NCBI GenBank assembly: GCA_001579985.1
Contig: LRSR01002692.1
Location: forward strand, 1-39,974
Reading direction: 5' to 3'
Length of the DNA: 39,974 nt
Origin: Hypsibius dujardini
Lineage: Eukaryota > Tardigrada > Eutardigrada > Parachela > Hypsibiidae
The notes below the pieces were generated by a model. It saw only the letters and a list, made by a program, of their open reading frames with translations. It was not told where the DNA came from and made no database searches. Positions 10,211 to 20,773 of this stretch are shown one piece after another. A program made the position numbers and the translations under genes. Position 1 is the first letter of the stretch; every line of letters begins with the position of its first letter.

Positions 10211-11060
10211 TGGCGTAGGACCCCGCTAAACGCCACGGAATGCAACCAACTCCCCAGTAGTTTTTACCGTCCCTACCGCCAAAACCTTCTACTGGGCACG
10301 ACGCGGGTATCTCGTAGTACCCCAGCGAACACAATGGAACGTCAATTGAAATCATACTCAATCGGGAATTCCGACCACTCTGACGACTACAGTGTCATGT
10401 CTCAGTGGAAGACAACGACATTGAAACGAAACAAACGGAATGAATAACTGATTGGTCTAGACTGGACAATAGAGTAGATGTCTCGTTGGATTACTTCCAC
10501 ATATTGATACCGTCAGTATCGAGCATTTGTAATTTAAGCCACGTTATATTACGAAGAGTAAATAATTGCCCGCGCAGCACTATTAATATTGGAAAGAGTC
10601 CTTAGTCCAAGGTCGCCGGTTCTACTGATAGTCGCCAGACACGGCAGTACTTTTTGGCGGCGTAGTCTTCTGAGCCATTGACACTTTATCACTGTGGCTA
10701 TGCCCGCCTGGAAGAGCTTGCTGCTTGCCCAAAAGAAAATCTGAAAAAGCAGCATAATGTCATTACGGAAACCAGACAATAAAAATTAAACCTTCCATTT
10801 AAGTGGTCATCTTTTTTCGAACGTCAAATTTCCTTACTTGTTTTCATCTCTAACTATGATGAATTTACATTCCAAAAGTGACATGCGTTTGTTAGTTCGC
10901 TCCTCATTTTATTCAAAAATTTGCGAGGGCCACATGGCAATAACTGCAGAGAAAATGTCCAGAGTTCACGCATTGGTTTTCCTGGAATAATTTTTTATTC
11001 TCTATATTAATAAGGCTAAAGCTATTTTATCCCTCCATGAAGACAACATTAGGGGGAAAG
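10211..11060. other. No supported gene
   Basis: A minus-strand open frame at 10779-10549 follows a good acceptor (TGCTTTTTCAG near 10741), and the frame offset from it reads MAQKTTPPKSTAVSGDYQ before a stop, which could be the terminal exon of an unseen gene. No upstream exon could be found, so I do not call it. The rest is mixed-composition sequence without features. Confidence 0.3.
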
Positions 11061-11064
11061 TATT

Positions 11065-11195
11065 AAATACTCTAACTGTGTTAACTCTAACTGTAATAAC
11101 TCCAACTGTAATAACTCCAACTGTAATACTGTAACTCCAACTGTGATACTAATTCTAACTGGTAACTGTAATACTCCAACTGTAATAACTGTATA
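11065..11195. repeat. TAACTCCAACTGTAA-type minisatellite
   Basis: About nine imperfect units of 13 to 15 bases, consensus CTCCAACTGTAATAA, run head to tail just beyond the 3' end of the minus-strand GPCR gene. Units vary by one to three bases and some are truncated. Confidence 0.75.
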
Positions 11196-11232
11196 TTATT
11201 ACTTAATTTTTGCATTCAATTTTTCCGAAACC

Positions 11233-12210
11233 TCAAAAATCATAAGACTTCGCTAGATCCGTCCTTTCCTTTATTACTATTAAAGGGCACTGTTCGCACT
11301 TTACCGGGTTCATGCAGCCGAAACTTGTGGAGAGCCATCTTAGAAACAGTTGCAGCGACAAGTCTGTGGCATACCGCTTTGATGAGAAGGATGCGACCAG
11401 ATTGATGGGGTAGATGCTCACGCAGAGCCATAGAAACAACAGAAATAGGGTTCTCGTAATCTCGAACCGCCGTCTCAGTGCCACACTCGCCGTCGGACCC
11501 TTCAAGCGAATTTCCTTATAGGTCTTGAACAAGACAATGAAATAAGAAATGCCCATCAAAGCTGAGGGAAAATAATAGGAAAAAATAGTAAACAAAAGAA
11601 ACGGTTTAAATATCCTATTATTTGGAACCAGAGCGTAAAAGCAACCGCCAAAGGTTGTTTGTGGTACAATACTCACACCAACCTCGGCAGTGGGAAAAAT
11701 GTTAATCGCAGTCGAAAGGAGCCACGGCAAGAGGATCATCCAAGCAAGCGCCAATTTTGTCGTGAAGATGTGGAATTTATGCGGGACAATTGCGGCGGTT
11801 AAACGATGAAACGCGAGAACAGTCGAGGCGTACTGCGACGCCACGTAGGTGATGTACAGATAAAGACCTTGATACTTGCAGAAGGTGAGCGGAAGCGGCC
11901 AGGTTGGGCCTAAAAACACCGGGATCGTGTCGATCGGCACGGCCACCACCGTCGCGCAAAGGTCAATTGCGATGCAGTGGATGATGAGGGCGCTGCTGGC
12001 GGACCGTCGCAGTGGCTTGTACACGGTCAAGGATAAGAGCAGGATGATGTTAGCGATCACTCCGAAACCGTTGGTTACGACGGTCGCGGCGAACCAACCA
12101 ATGATCCTTGGGTCCTTGGAAGGGCCCCTCCACATGGAGATTGTCTGATTCGTCGAAACGTTCATTGCAGATGACAGAAGAAACACAAACTCTGCCTGAA
12201 CATCCAACAT
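11233..12210 (-). CDS. Rhodopsin-class G-protein-coupled receptor, intronless, divergent motifs
   Basis: The 325-residue frame has seven hydrophobic segments in class A order. TM1 contains GVIANIILLLSL (the GN..L motif with A for the usual residue before N). TM2 has IHCIAIDLCATVV with the conserved Asp. TM3 opens with FCKYQGLYLYI, carrying the disulphide Cys, and ends FHRLTAAI where DRY is expected. TM4 has the conserved Trp (LAWMILLPWLL). Extracellular loop 2 carries the partner Cys (GGCFY). TM6 reads LFLWLCVSIYPI, retaining the Pro. TM7 ends NPVKC rather than NPxxY. Two N-glycosylation sites (NVST, NQTI) lie in the 38-residue head. The first ATG is at 12210; an internal Met just before NVST is an alternative start. 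The ligand cannot be told from sequence. The single exon and the degenerate E/DRY and NPxxY motifs are typical of lineage-expanded, fast-evolving chemoreceptor-like GPCRs in small invertebrates. Confidence 0.85.
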   Translation of the reverse strand: MLDVQAEFVFLLSSAMNVSTNQTISMWRGPSKDPRIIGWFAATVVTNGFGVIANIILLLSLTVYKPLRRSASSALIIHCIAIDLCATVVAVPIDTIPVFLGPTWPLPLTFCKYQGLYLYITYVASQYASTVLAFHRLTAAIVPHKFHIFTTKLALAWMILLPWLLSTAINIFPTAEVGVSIVPQTTFGGCFYALVPNNRIFKPFLLFTIFSYYFPSALMGISYFIVLFKTYKEIRLKGPTASVALRRRFEITRTLFLLFLWLCVSIYPINLVASFSSKRYATDLSLQLFLRWLSTSFGCMNPVKCEQCPLIVIKERTDLAKSYDF

Positions 12211-12782
12211 CAGGATTTTTTTATCGGTGAAGATGACACAAGATTAAATAAGAAATTATAATACACCTTCAACAGACGTGAGGGATAAATCATGCGTCAG
12301 ATGGCAGCGTCTTCAACTCCCGGGTAAAGCCAAGCCATAAATGAAAGATCAAACGTATACGGATTTTGGTCTTGCATGCACCTTAACGGCATATCGCGGA
12401 AAGGTCAGACAACACACGAGATAACCTTTAATTACTGTCGTGGGCACGTGGGCTTACTGTTTCGACTCAGCAGAATTTGCCGTCGACATAGACGCGTCAC
12501 TTATTTGGACATCACGTATTTATGAACGATTTCATACAAAACAGAATTTTAATTTAATTTCCACGCAAGCAATTCTGCAGCTAAACAACTCTGCTGTATA
12601 TTTGTGAGTATCAAAGGTCATCAGAGATGGACTAGTTAATAGATGGGACTTCGCGAAAAAGAGGACAAGAAATGCGAGGCTTCATTTAAATTTTAAACCG
12701 AAAAGGACAGCTTGATTAGATGGCAGCATGTGTGTGGCTGTCTTATCCCATTTGAGCGTGTGAGTATGCTGCTGGTACTGTG
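12211..12782. other. Upstream region of the GPCR gene; no gene seen
   Basis: Mixed sequence with no splice-compatible coding frames. It should contain the GPCR promoter, but no TATA word or conserved element stands out. From about 12740 on it merges into the inverted-repeat element that follows. Confidence 0.35.
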
Positions 12783-13129
12783 GTAGTATGAGGTGAGGAC
12801 ACTGGAATGGGCCACTTGACTTTCCCTTACCCTGGAATCGGCCACCCTGGAATCACAACTTCCACACAAGTTTTAGCTATCACCAGGGTCTTAAACGACC
12901 GAGAATAATTGATAACCCTGTAGAACGCGTATCAGATATGAAAAAAATGTGGGAACATGTTTAAAAAATGAACTTTTAAAAGATTGGAGATTTGGAAAAA
13001 AGTTCACTATAGAGGTCGCTGACTATGCGGTGACTCATTTGTTTTCGATCAATTTGCGACAGAGCGCCCCCTGCCACCCGATGGCCCAAAGTCAAGTGGC
13101 CCATTCCTGTGCCCTTCCCTCATACTGTC
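12783..13129. mobile_element. Inverted-repeat element with about 42-bp arms
   Basis: The left arm (12783-12823, ending GAATGGGCCACTTGACTTT) is repeated inverted at 13088-13129 (AAAGTCAAGTGGCCCATTC and onward). About 86 per cent of positions agree by eye. Just inside, the left copy has a second partial GGAATCGGCCACC motif. The region also carries GAGCGCCCCCTGCCACC, similar to the GGGGGCGCTC word in the arms of the next element, so the two may be related. No coding sequence is present. Confidence 0.6.
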
Positions 13130-13273
13130 CCTCCGACTCCGACAGCTCGACCCCATGTTGTGAACTTTCGCCGCATTGTCAAATTAATTAACTGCAATCT
13201 GGGCCATCGGCAGATTTTAAACAGCTTCAAGGCCCCAAAGGGCGTCATTGTGGTTAATTTAAACGACTGACTG

Positions 13274-13977
13274 ACAAGGGAATTTTGCATCTCTGGAAGG
13301 CGAAATGTTCCACTTTTTTTAATTTTATTGTGTGTGTTTAACTTAGTTCTTAATATTACAATTGAAAAAAAAAATACAAATGCCTTCTAACATTTTTTAA
13401 AAATCAAAAACCAGTTTGCGGTGGTACATAGGGGGCGCTCTCAATGTTACCACATCTCGCGTGCATTGATTAAACTATTCGTTGACACGAGCGAATACAC
13501 TGGCTTGTTTGCGGCCGTTACTAAATTACTGTAACCGAAACTATTTGAATATTTAATTTAGTAAGAAATGTGAAACACAAACATAGGCTGTGGGACAAGG
13601 GTTAGTATTTACTTTCACGAATAATGCTAATATGCGGTTGAAGTCTAGGAATAATTATTCCAAGGTAATACCAAAAATTCAACAATCAATCGCACGCTTT
13701 ATGCCAAAACTAAAGAAGAACCAAAATCGATCAATCAATGGCGTTGCAGCTGCCATTGCCTATAGCGTCGATAAATACAACGATCAACGGAAGACATTTC
13801 CAGTAACGTTGAGAGCGCCCCCTATGTACCACCGCGGATTGGTTTTTGATTTTTAAAAAATGTTAGGAGGCATTTGTATTTTATTTTCAATTAAAATATT
13901 GAGAACTAAGTTATATGCACATAACAAACTAAAAAATGTGAAACATTTCGCCTTCCAGAGATGCGAAATTCCCTTGT
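13274..13977. mobile_element. 704-bp foldback element with about 175-bp terminal inverted repeats
   Basis: The left arm 13274-13450 and right arm 13803-13977 are inverted copies over their full length. Shared landmarks in order are ACAAGGGAATTT, GCATCTCTGGAAGGCGAAATG, ACTTAGTTCT, AATACAAATGCC, CTAACATTTTTTAAAAATC, GCGGTGGTACATAGGGGGCG and CTCTCAA.GTTAC (each within the permitted length, compared by eye at roughly 85 to 90 per cent). The 350-bp centre has an 88-codon frame that starts in the centre and runs into the right arm; it has no transposase motifs. It is a non-autonomous transposon of MITE or foldback type. Confidence 0.85.
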
Positions 13978-15048
13978 GAGGCTCTTTACTGGCTGCACTA
14001 GGAAGAAACGGGAGAGCCTAGTACGAGTAAAAAGCGGTTGTTGTCACCCTTTTCGCAGAAAGTAAACAGGACGCAATCAAATAAAGAATATTTTTGGTAC
14101 TACGTACAAACAATGCGTCGTAGAGAATACGAGTATTTCCTTTCCTATTCTAAAAACTCTTAAAAGTCTCTTACAGTACAGCTACCGATCAGGAGAGGAA
14201 CAGATGCTCCAAATTAGCGCGCGGGGGATCGCCGCAAAACTCTAATTCGACATGGAGCTCGCTAGCCGAACGAATTCCCGGTATCCAAATTTCAGGGACC
14301 GGCGAATTCTCGTCTAATTAATTTGATTTACGACACTATTGCTGGAAGAAATAACTCTGAACGTCTTAACTTTTTACTGCTGCAAATTTAGAGCGCATGT
14401 GATAAGCGCCTGTGTTCTGTTGTTAATACTTTGTTCTAGTATTAATCATGTGCTCTGGTGCCGGTTGCGAGTTGTCTGTAGCCCCGCCCAAATACAGTTT
14501 TCCGCATCGTCATTCTATGTGGCACTGGCGCGAGTGCACACAGCGAGAGTCAGTCGTCGCATTTCTGGTCATCGCAATACACTTTCCATCGGTTGTCTCC
14601 TTTTCCATATCGTTTCAGCTCAATCAACTTGATTGAGCCACAGTGTGTGTGTTCATCAGGGACCATTCTAGTCTTCCTGAGGATCTCCGGATTCGTCAAG
14701 GACTGCTTGAGGATGATCGCCCTTGCAGACCACCTTTCCCGGCGGACTGGAGTCTGACACCGTCATCTACCATGAGAATTTCCCCTTGATCTTTCTGCTT
14801 ATCACGGGGAAAACGCACTTTTCGATCAACGAGAACCACACATTTAATTACACTAGTTAAACCAGCTTAAACCCAATATACGCACAAATCGGATACTTTC
14901 TGTGATTCTGTGATTCTGAGAAATTAAATTTGACAGAGGGCAAGCGTTAAAATCAAACATTTTTTGCGACAGACACGAGCATTGCATCAACGTGTGATAC
15001 AGTATTAATTTATATCCCAAAGGCGAAACTGAACAGCAAGAGAGGCTC
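13978..15048. other. No gene recognised; 3' flank of the HSD17B10 gene
   Basis: Several short frames exist on both strands (for example 14339-14632 plus), but none shows a family motif, and none joins to neighbours in phase. The right-hand part is probably the 3' untranslated region of the minus-strand dehydrogenase gene that ends at 15049. Confidence 0.35.
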
Positions 15049-17108
15049 TCAACAAACTCTAACTCCACCGTCGAGGCGAATGAGCTCCCCGTTGATGGCG
15101 TGATTTTGAACGATGGAGTGAACCAGCAAGGCAAATTCTTGTGGCCTGAGCATGCGTTTTGGGAAGATTGCCAACTGTTCCAGTCGAGAATTATAAAAGT
15201 TCTTCACTGGGAGTGGGAGGTTGGAGATCATAGGTGTGTCGCAGAAGCCTGCAAAAAATGCATATGACCGTATTGATCATTTTAATAACTTGGGTAAGAT
15301 TAATATATATTTTGGGCCTTCATTTCATCAAGCATATACGGAATTTGTTGTCAGGGTCAATTCTACAATTTCGTAATTCATTGCGAGAAAGTAATGCCTG
15401 GTCAAGCATTTTGTTAGAACAAGGCATCCACAAGTTAACATTAATACTTATCGACCTACAAGTCAAGAAGTGAGTCTGCATTCGACTAATTATTCGCTAA
15501 TAAATCGCATCGAGCGACAGTAAAAAAACACAGTGATTAACGTTATGCATACTTGTTAGTTAATCTTATATGCATAATAGTTCGAGCATCATCCGCTGGA
15601 TTGTCTAGTAGGAAATGGTTTTTTATCTAAATTTTGCAATAATGACATTATAAAGTTCACGGTTCTTTATCAGATAAGTTAAGCAGAAGGCACTTCCTAT
15701 AAATTTTAATTCATTTTGATTTTTGATTTTAAATGGGCAAATAATAAACCATTGTGAATAAACAAATGGGTGACGCGTACCTGGAGCAATTGCAATGACG
15801 CGAATTCCTAGCGGTCCAAATTCCCTTGCAAGGGGAAGCGTCAAGCCAGCCACTGCCGCTTTGCTTGCAGCATAAGCCGCGAACCCTCCGACGGCTTCCA
15901 GACCAAGAACACTTGACGCGTTAATGATGACTCCTCGCTGGCCGTCTGCGTCGGGTTCCTGTTTCCCCATAATCGGCATCATCAGTCGGATCACATTGAA
16001 GGTCCCAACTGTGTTGACCTATTGATAAATAAAACTGTCTTTATTACAAGATTGTCATATTCCGAATGTAATCACTCTCCTGCCAAGTTTACCTGGATTA
16101 TTTTGGAGAATAACGCAAGATCATGCGGTGTTGAGGTTTTGAAATCAAAGACCGCGGCTCTTGTGGCGATACCGGCGCAATTTACCAGAACGTCCAGTCG
16201 GCCATGTTTGGCGGCAATGTGGTTCGCGACGGCCTGGACGTCTTGCTCACTCGACACCTGCATGGGATAAGTAAAAATAAATTTATAAGATTTAATTGAA
16301 CTTTGGTGAAGTTGTCGTCGTGTTCATTTTCTGTCAAGCATTGATGATTATGATGGAGATATTACATACATATTTAGCTATTTCCTAAAAGACAATCTGA
16401 AATATTTTATTAATTAATTTAGTAATAAATAGTAGTATTACTATACTATTATTACTATACCATATACTATTACTATAATCTACTGTATTATTCTATACTA
16501 AATTATTACTATTATTATTATTATTATTAGTATTACTATTATATTACGCTACTACTATCACTTTGCTATACTACTATTGCTATGCTATACTTGTAGTAAG
16601 ATTATTAAATCTTGGTTTGGTGCTCATTATTATTAAAATAAAAGCATATACCGCACACAGAAAAAAATTTGGTTATTGATATCTCTTAAAACAGAAAAAC
16701 AATAAATATATACTGAGTGAAGCTCACATTACTGCTAATTGATGCTCATTACTCAGTATTTTTTAAAAAATTCAAAAAAACGAATGACATGAAGGTACTT
16801 AAGTGATACTTACATCACCGGCGAACGCCTCAACGTTGATATAATCTCCTTGGCCGGCGGATACGCCTTCCAATTTCAAGTCAAAAATAATCACTCGAGC
16901 ACCCTTTTCAGCATAGAGATCCACGCAGGCCTTCCCCAATCCGGAGGCTCCTCCAGTAACCAGCACGACTCTGCAAGGGACAATTTATAATGACAAAATT
17001 CAAGGCTGAACACAATTTTCTGGAGCAGTTCAATGCAAATTAAAATCACAAACACAAACTAGATTTCACTCACAGACTCGATGATCCAGCATTTGAAGTG
17101 TCCGTCAT
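15049..17108 (-). CDS. HSD17B10: 3-hydroxyacyl-CoA dehydrogenase type 2 / 17-beta-HSD type 10
   Basis: Five exons (17108-17074, 16970-16814, 16257-16093, 16018-15781, 15248-15049) join in matching phases (2, 0, 0, 1) to a 264-residue protein; the human enzyme has 261. The NAD-binding TGxxxGxG motif is TGGASGLG, with IIFDL at the end of strand 2 giving the NAD-selecting Asp. NCAG is VNCAGIA. The catalytic Ser lies in IINASSV and the YxxxK pair in YAASK. The stretches GTFNVIRL and GQRGVIIN, and the tail [11 protein letters not shown], are diagnostic of type 10 rather than other short-chain dehydrogenases. The known role is NAD-dependent oxidation of short branched 3-hydroxyacyl-CoAs in mitochondria (isoleucine pathway), plus a structural part in mitochondrial RNase P. 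No long presequence is visible: the N-terminus is only [10 protein letters not shown], as in orthologues where the N-terminus is retained. Intron 3 is only 74 bases and has an odd feature (see findings). Confidence 0.95.
16400..16615. repeat. AT-rich TAC/TAT/TTA microsatellite in HSD17B10 intron 2
   Basis: A run of ACTATTACTATA, ATTATTATT and similar trinucleotide-like words occupies most of the middle of intron 2 (16258-16813). It is low-complexity sequence with no visible function. Confidence 0.75.
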
Positions 17109-17629
17109 TTTGGTGGACAGTCAGTGCACCTGGATAAATGCGCTGACTTGACGATTAAAATTTAGTTCAAACGAAGAATGTTCCTGACAGACTCGAGTGA
17201 GGACCACACTTTTTAGGTGAAAAGGAAGGCCGGGTTTATATTTATTTCCAACCGTTATACAGTGAATGGCCTTGATGATTGCTTATCCGTCGCTTTCCAC
17301 ACTTTTGCACCGGAAGCATCACGGCACAAAGCCCAGATTGCACTGTCCGATGCACAAGGCCGCGCAAGCAGATTACATCAGTATTTTAACTATACAACGG
17401 CACCTCGAGATGGTTTCTGGTGTTGATTAACAGCTGCTAGTATACCCTCACGGTCATAACGGGCACAGCAAACCACTTGACCGATATGTCCAGGGTCTCA
17501 AATCAAGACCTTGAAATGTCTTTCGCATACGCATGTGTAAGGATTCTTTTGAGCTACACGTTTGTGCAAATAAAAGGGTTTTTGATTTTTCAACCGACCC
17601 GGCCCTTAAAACATCTGTTTATCCGAGCG
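17109..17629. other. Upstream flank of HSD17B10; no gene seen
   Basis: The 5' untranslated region and promoter of the minus-strand dehydrogenase should lie here. A 69-codon frame on the plus strand at 17217 has no recognisable feature. No clear TATA box is positioned for the minus-strand start. Confidence 0.35.
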
Positions 17630-18500
17630 ACGAAATCTATCCGTCCTTCCTCGTTTTTCCTACTTGTCTCTCTGCCTGCGCCAGATCGTTTCCAGTGTGG
17701 TCGTTTGTCTTTCTATTCTCTGTTCAGAGGGCATAGCAAACGGCCAGCCAAACGGATGAACGGACGGACAAATGGATGAACAGATGAACGGATGAACGGA
17801 TGCACGGGTGGACGGATAGATGGACCAATGGATGGACGGAAGGATGGACGGAGGGATGGACGGATGAATGGACAGACGGATGGACGAACGGATGAACGGA
17901 TGAACGAATGAACGGACGAAAGGATGGAAGGATGGACGGCCGGACGGACGGATGAATGGATGAACAAATGAACAAATGAACGGACGGACGGACGGACGAA
18001 AGATTGGTTGGGCGGTTGGACGGATGCACGGATGCACGAACGGACGGACAGATATTCTTTTTTAGCAGGAGTCGTTAAAAAAACGGGGTTTTCAAGCTAC
18101 CCAGCCGCGTGGGCCAAGATGGTACTGTTTTCATCTGTCTGGCCATTTCTTAAACGTCCTCCGGGTCGTGATCTATCTATCTTCTATTCGAACATCAGTC
18201 CGTCCATCTGGAAATATCTCTCCTTCCTTCCTCAGATATCCGTTTATCCTGCCTTTTTATCTGTCTGCGTGCTGCGTCAAACCGTTTCTAGTATATTCTT
18301 TTGTCCTCCGTGCGTACGTCCGTCTACTGTCCGTCTGCTTTGCCATCTAGGCCGAGCATATAAGACAAACGAACAAACTGGAAACAACCTGGCGCAGCCA
18401 GAGAAGAGAGAGGCAGTAAAAGCAGGAAAACCAAGACAAAACGGACAGACCATCAAAAGGACGGATCAACAGCGGATGGACGAACGGTTGGACAGATAGA
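17630..18500. repeat. Two adjacent CCGT/ACGG repeat blocks, imperfectly duplicated
   Basis: Block 1 (17630-18055) starts with a CCGT-poor lead (ATCCGTCCTTCCTCG ... GTTTCCAGTGTGGTCG) and continues as ACGG/ATGG units. Block 2 (18165-18500) repeats the same order: a lead reading ATCCGTTTATCCTGCC ... GTTTCTAGTATATTC, then CCGT units, then GGACGGAT units. This suggests an old tandem duplication of a composite unit. Near the outside, TTTTCAAGCTACC (about 18090) and GGTAGCTTAAAAAA (about 18630) are inverted, hinting at foldback arms. Long frames here are repeat translation. Confidence 0.65.
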
Positions 18501-18726
18501 GTGTAGAGGAATGGCGGCTCGCTTGAACAGTACCTTCACTGTGGCTCATGGGGCCTACCATTTTTTATTTTTGCTCGCTTCTGGAAACAAAAAAAACAAC
18601 ATTTTTCTGACCGATTCGGGCAAAAAGACCGGTAGCTTAAAAAAAACAAGCCACAAAGCGTATGTACTACAAGTATATTACGGTACAAATAGAAGTGCCT
18701 GAAGGCAATTTTTGTTACTGTAAATT

Positions 18727-19224
18727 TTACACTTTAACCACTTGATGCGTTAACACACCACTACTCGTCACGGTGTCACGACGACGTAGCCGAACTTTCA
18801 ACAGCCCATCTACGGCGTAACAAACCATGGCAGCCCAACAGAAAGCCACACAGGCAGCCCGAGTGTTGTCACGATCGGAATAAGGGATCATCACCGCGCC
18901 GGCAATGAGCAAAAAAATGGCCATGACAAAATCGAAAATCATTTCGTACAGAAGCCAGGGAGAAAGTCCGAGCAAGTAATAGATTAAAAAGAGGGCTGAG
19001 CTGACAAAGGCCGTCCCGGTGGCAAACTTGGTCCAACCGGCTGAGCCGAGGCTGTAGTCCGACCAGAAGTAGCCAGAATACGCCAGGATAAAGGCTATCA
19101 CGCTGAGGATGATTTCGAAGATTTTCAGGATGCCTGGGACGGTTCGAAGGTAGAGAGGGCTACAATGGATGCCAGTGCTTGCTGCTGCGGGATGGGCGGG
19201 GTCACTTGAGGATGCGACTCCCAT
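18727..19224 (-). CDS. MARVEL-like four-transmembrane protein, single exon
   Basis: A complete 165-residue frame with an ATG start (MGVASSSDPAHP) and no intron. After a 30-residue head come four helices: GILKIFEIILSVIAFILAYSG (about 31-51, split here as GILKIFEIIL and SVIAFILAYSG), FVSSALFLIYYLLGLSPW (about 72-90), FDFVMAIFLLIAGAVM (about 97-112), and AACVAFCWAAMVCYAVDGLL (about 122-141), then a short basic tail LKVRLRRRD. Charged or polar residues in helices 3 and 4 (E/D at the start of helix 3, D before GLLKVR) match the MARVEL/CMTM pattern. Its closest relative is the frameshifted copy at 4389-4915. Two further relatives follow upstream on the same strand (19979-20773 and 22468-22986). MARVEL proteins act in membrane apposition, secretory vesicles and junctions; the specific role here is unknown. 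Confidence 0.85.
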   Translation of the reverse strand: MGVASSSDPAHPAAASTGIHCSPLYLRTVPGILKIFEIILSVIAFILAYSGYFWSDYSLGSAGWTKFATGTAFVSSALFLIYYLLGLSPWLLYEMIFDFVMAIFLLIAGAVMIPYSDRDNTRAACVAFCWAAMVCYAVDGLLKVRLRRRDTVTSSGVLTHQVVKV

Positions 19225-19978
19225 TCTGATTAGTGCTGAAAAAGGAAAGAGAAAAATACGACAAACCTAAAAAAATATACCAATTGATAGAGGTATTTCA
19301 CTGAAGATGTCTGCGGCAAGAGAAGGACAAAACGTCTGATGCTAAAGCCCTACACCTGGCTATCGTGTCGCATGCCATTTTTCAACGGGATGCCTGAGGC
19401 GTTTTATGGGAACTAGTTTCGAGAGTTTGTCGACACCATTTCTCCGCAACAAAATGTGAGAATAAAAACCCCACGGTCTTCAAGGCGGACCCGGTCAATT
19501 TCTCGGTTTTCTGGACTGCCCTAGTCACCAGTCACTAGGACAGATAATCGATGAGACGAGATGGAACACGCTTCGGAATATTTTGTTTGACGGACGAACG
19601 GACAAACAAACGAACGAACGGAGGAGAACGAACGGAAGGAGAACGGGCGGACGGATGAACGGACGGACGGGCGGAAGCACAGAAGGACAGAAATTGCAGC
19701 ACGACTAATAGTCTACTGATCCGTCCGACACATTGTTATATTTTATTTTAATATACTGTATTCCATATAATCTTCATTGTCTGACCATAGACCGGAACTT
19801 GGGATTATGGCGTAACGTGTTAAATCTAAGATAAACTATATTAATGTGGAGCAGCAGTGCAATAGATGCAACCTTATACTCCGTTTACAAATAGACTATT
19901 ATAATGCTGAAATGTGCCGGAAACGAGAAAGTAACGTAAAAAATCAAGTAACGATTGGGTAAACTATTGGACTGTAAT
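19225..19978. other. Intergenic; includes a short ACGG repeat at 19590-19690
   Basis: No gene is seen between the two MARVEL-like genes. GACGGACGAACGGAC-type units of the CCGT family occupy 19590-19690. The 5' flank of the downstream gene (19225-19320) shows no clear TATA word. Confidence 0.45.
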
Positions 19979-20773
19979 TCATTGGAACTGTACATGAGGA
20001 TGAGCAGCGCCCTCTCGTGGACGGCCAGCACAGTGCTTGCGTAGCTTATGGCAAAATTCAATAGCATAGATAAAAGCGGCGATGAAGCAGAAAACTGCAG
20101 CTGCCATACGTCTCCAGTCTTTTTGGAAATAGGGGATCATGAGACCACCGGCAATCCCCAATGTCACACTGTGAAGTCCGCTAAAGATCGCTTCCAAGGC
20201 TGCCCAAGGCGAGAAATGGCAGATGCACAAGAGTAAGAGGATGCCGCTGTAAACGGCCCCCGTTGCTGATGCGAACAACGTGAAATGGCTTGTGCCTAAA
20301 ATAACATTATGATTACAAATTATGATTAATCAACAAATATTGCAAACACTATTCATTCTCATCTAGTTAAAAATAAAATATATATTACATACAATATATA
20401 TAAAATATACAATATAAAATAGAAATAAATCTATAAGTAATACAACATAAATGTATAAATAAATTAAATATAAAACACGTACCTCAAAAATTAAAAGTAT
20501 AATAATGAAATTTTCAGGAAGAAGTGTATAGGTTTCGTCTGTACCTTCAGTATAGCTTTCGGATAAGGTGGTCCGTGCCAGGACGAAGACTAACGCCATC
20601 AATGTCGAAGACACAGCAAGAAGTTTAAGGATGCCATTAAAGGAGAAAAGATAGCGGAAACTGCAAGTTGGCTGGGAGGTATCTATCACAGTTCGTGGAG
20701 GCTCAGATGATGATGCCCGCTCGTTGACCGACCCGAAAGAGCCACCGTTTGTGCTGTAATTGTTGCCTAACAT
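19979..20773 (-). CDS. MARVEL-like four-transmembrane protein, 2 exons
   Basis: Exon 1 (20773-20545) and exon 2 (20295-19979) join in phase 1 to give 181 residues. The head MLGNNYSTNGGSFGSV is Ser/Asn/Gly-rich and leads into helix 1, FNGILKLLAVSSTLMALVFV (about 50-69). The join SYTEG|TSHFTLFASATGA aligns with the EPYYLYGSSQYAIFA part of the gene at 22468-22986, supporting the chosen donor (GAAG|GTACAG). Helix 2 is GAVYSGILLLLCICHFSPW, helix 3 has SGLHSVTLGIAGGLMIPY, helix 4 has AAAVFCFIAAFIYAIEF, and the tail is basic then His-rich. A second donor, GAG|GTACGT about 63 bases further on, has a better consensus but gives the wrong phase for this acceptor. It is the only one of the intact MARVEL-like copies here that has an intron. 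Confidence 0.78.

Noticed and set aside
10549-10779. Possible terminal exon on the minus strand
   Set aside because: A good acceptor precedes it, but no upstream exon with a compatible phase could be found.
13590-13856. An 88-codon frame inside the 704-bp foldback element as a transposase
   Set aside because: It is too short, has no DDE/D motif and runs into the terminal repeat; the element is non-autonomous.
17660-18037. Minus-strand frames of about 100-125 codons with HPSVRPSV-like repeats
   Set aside because: Same CCGT-family repeat; no signal, domain or splice context.
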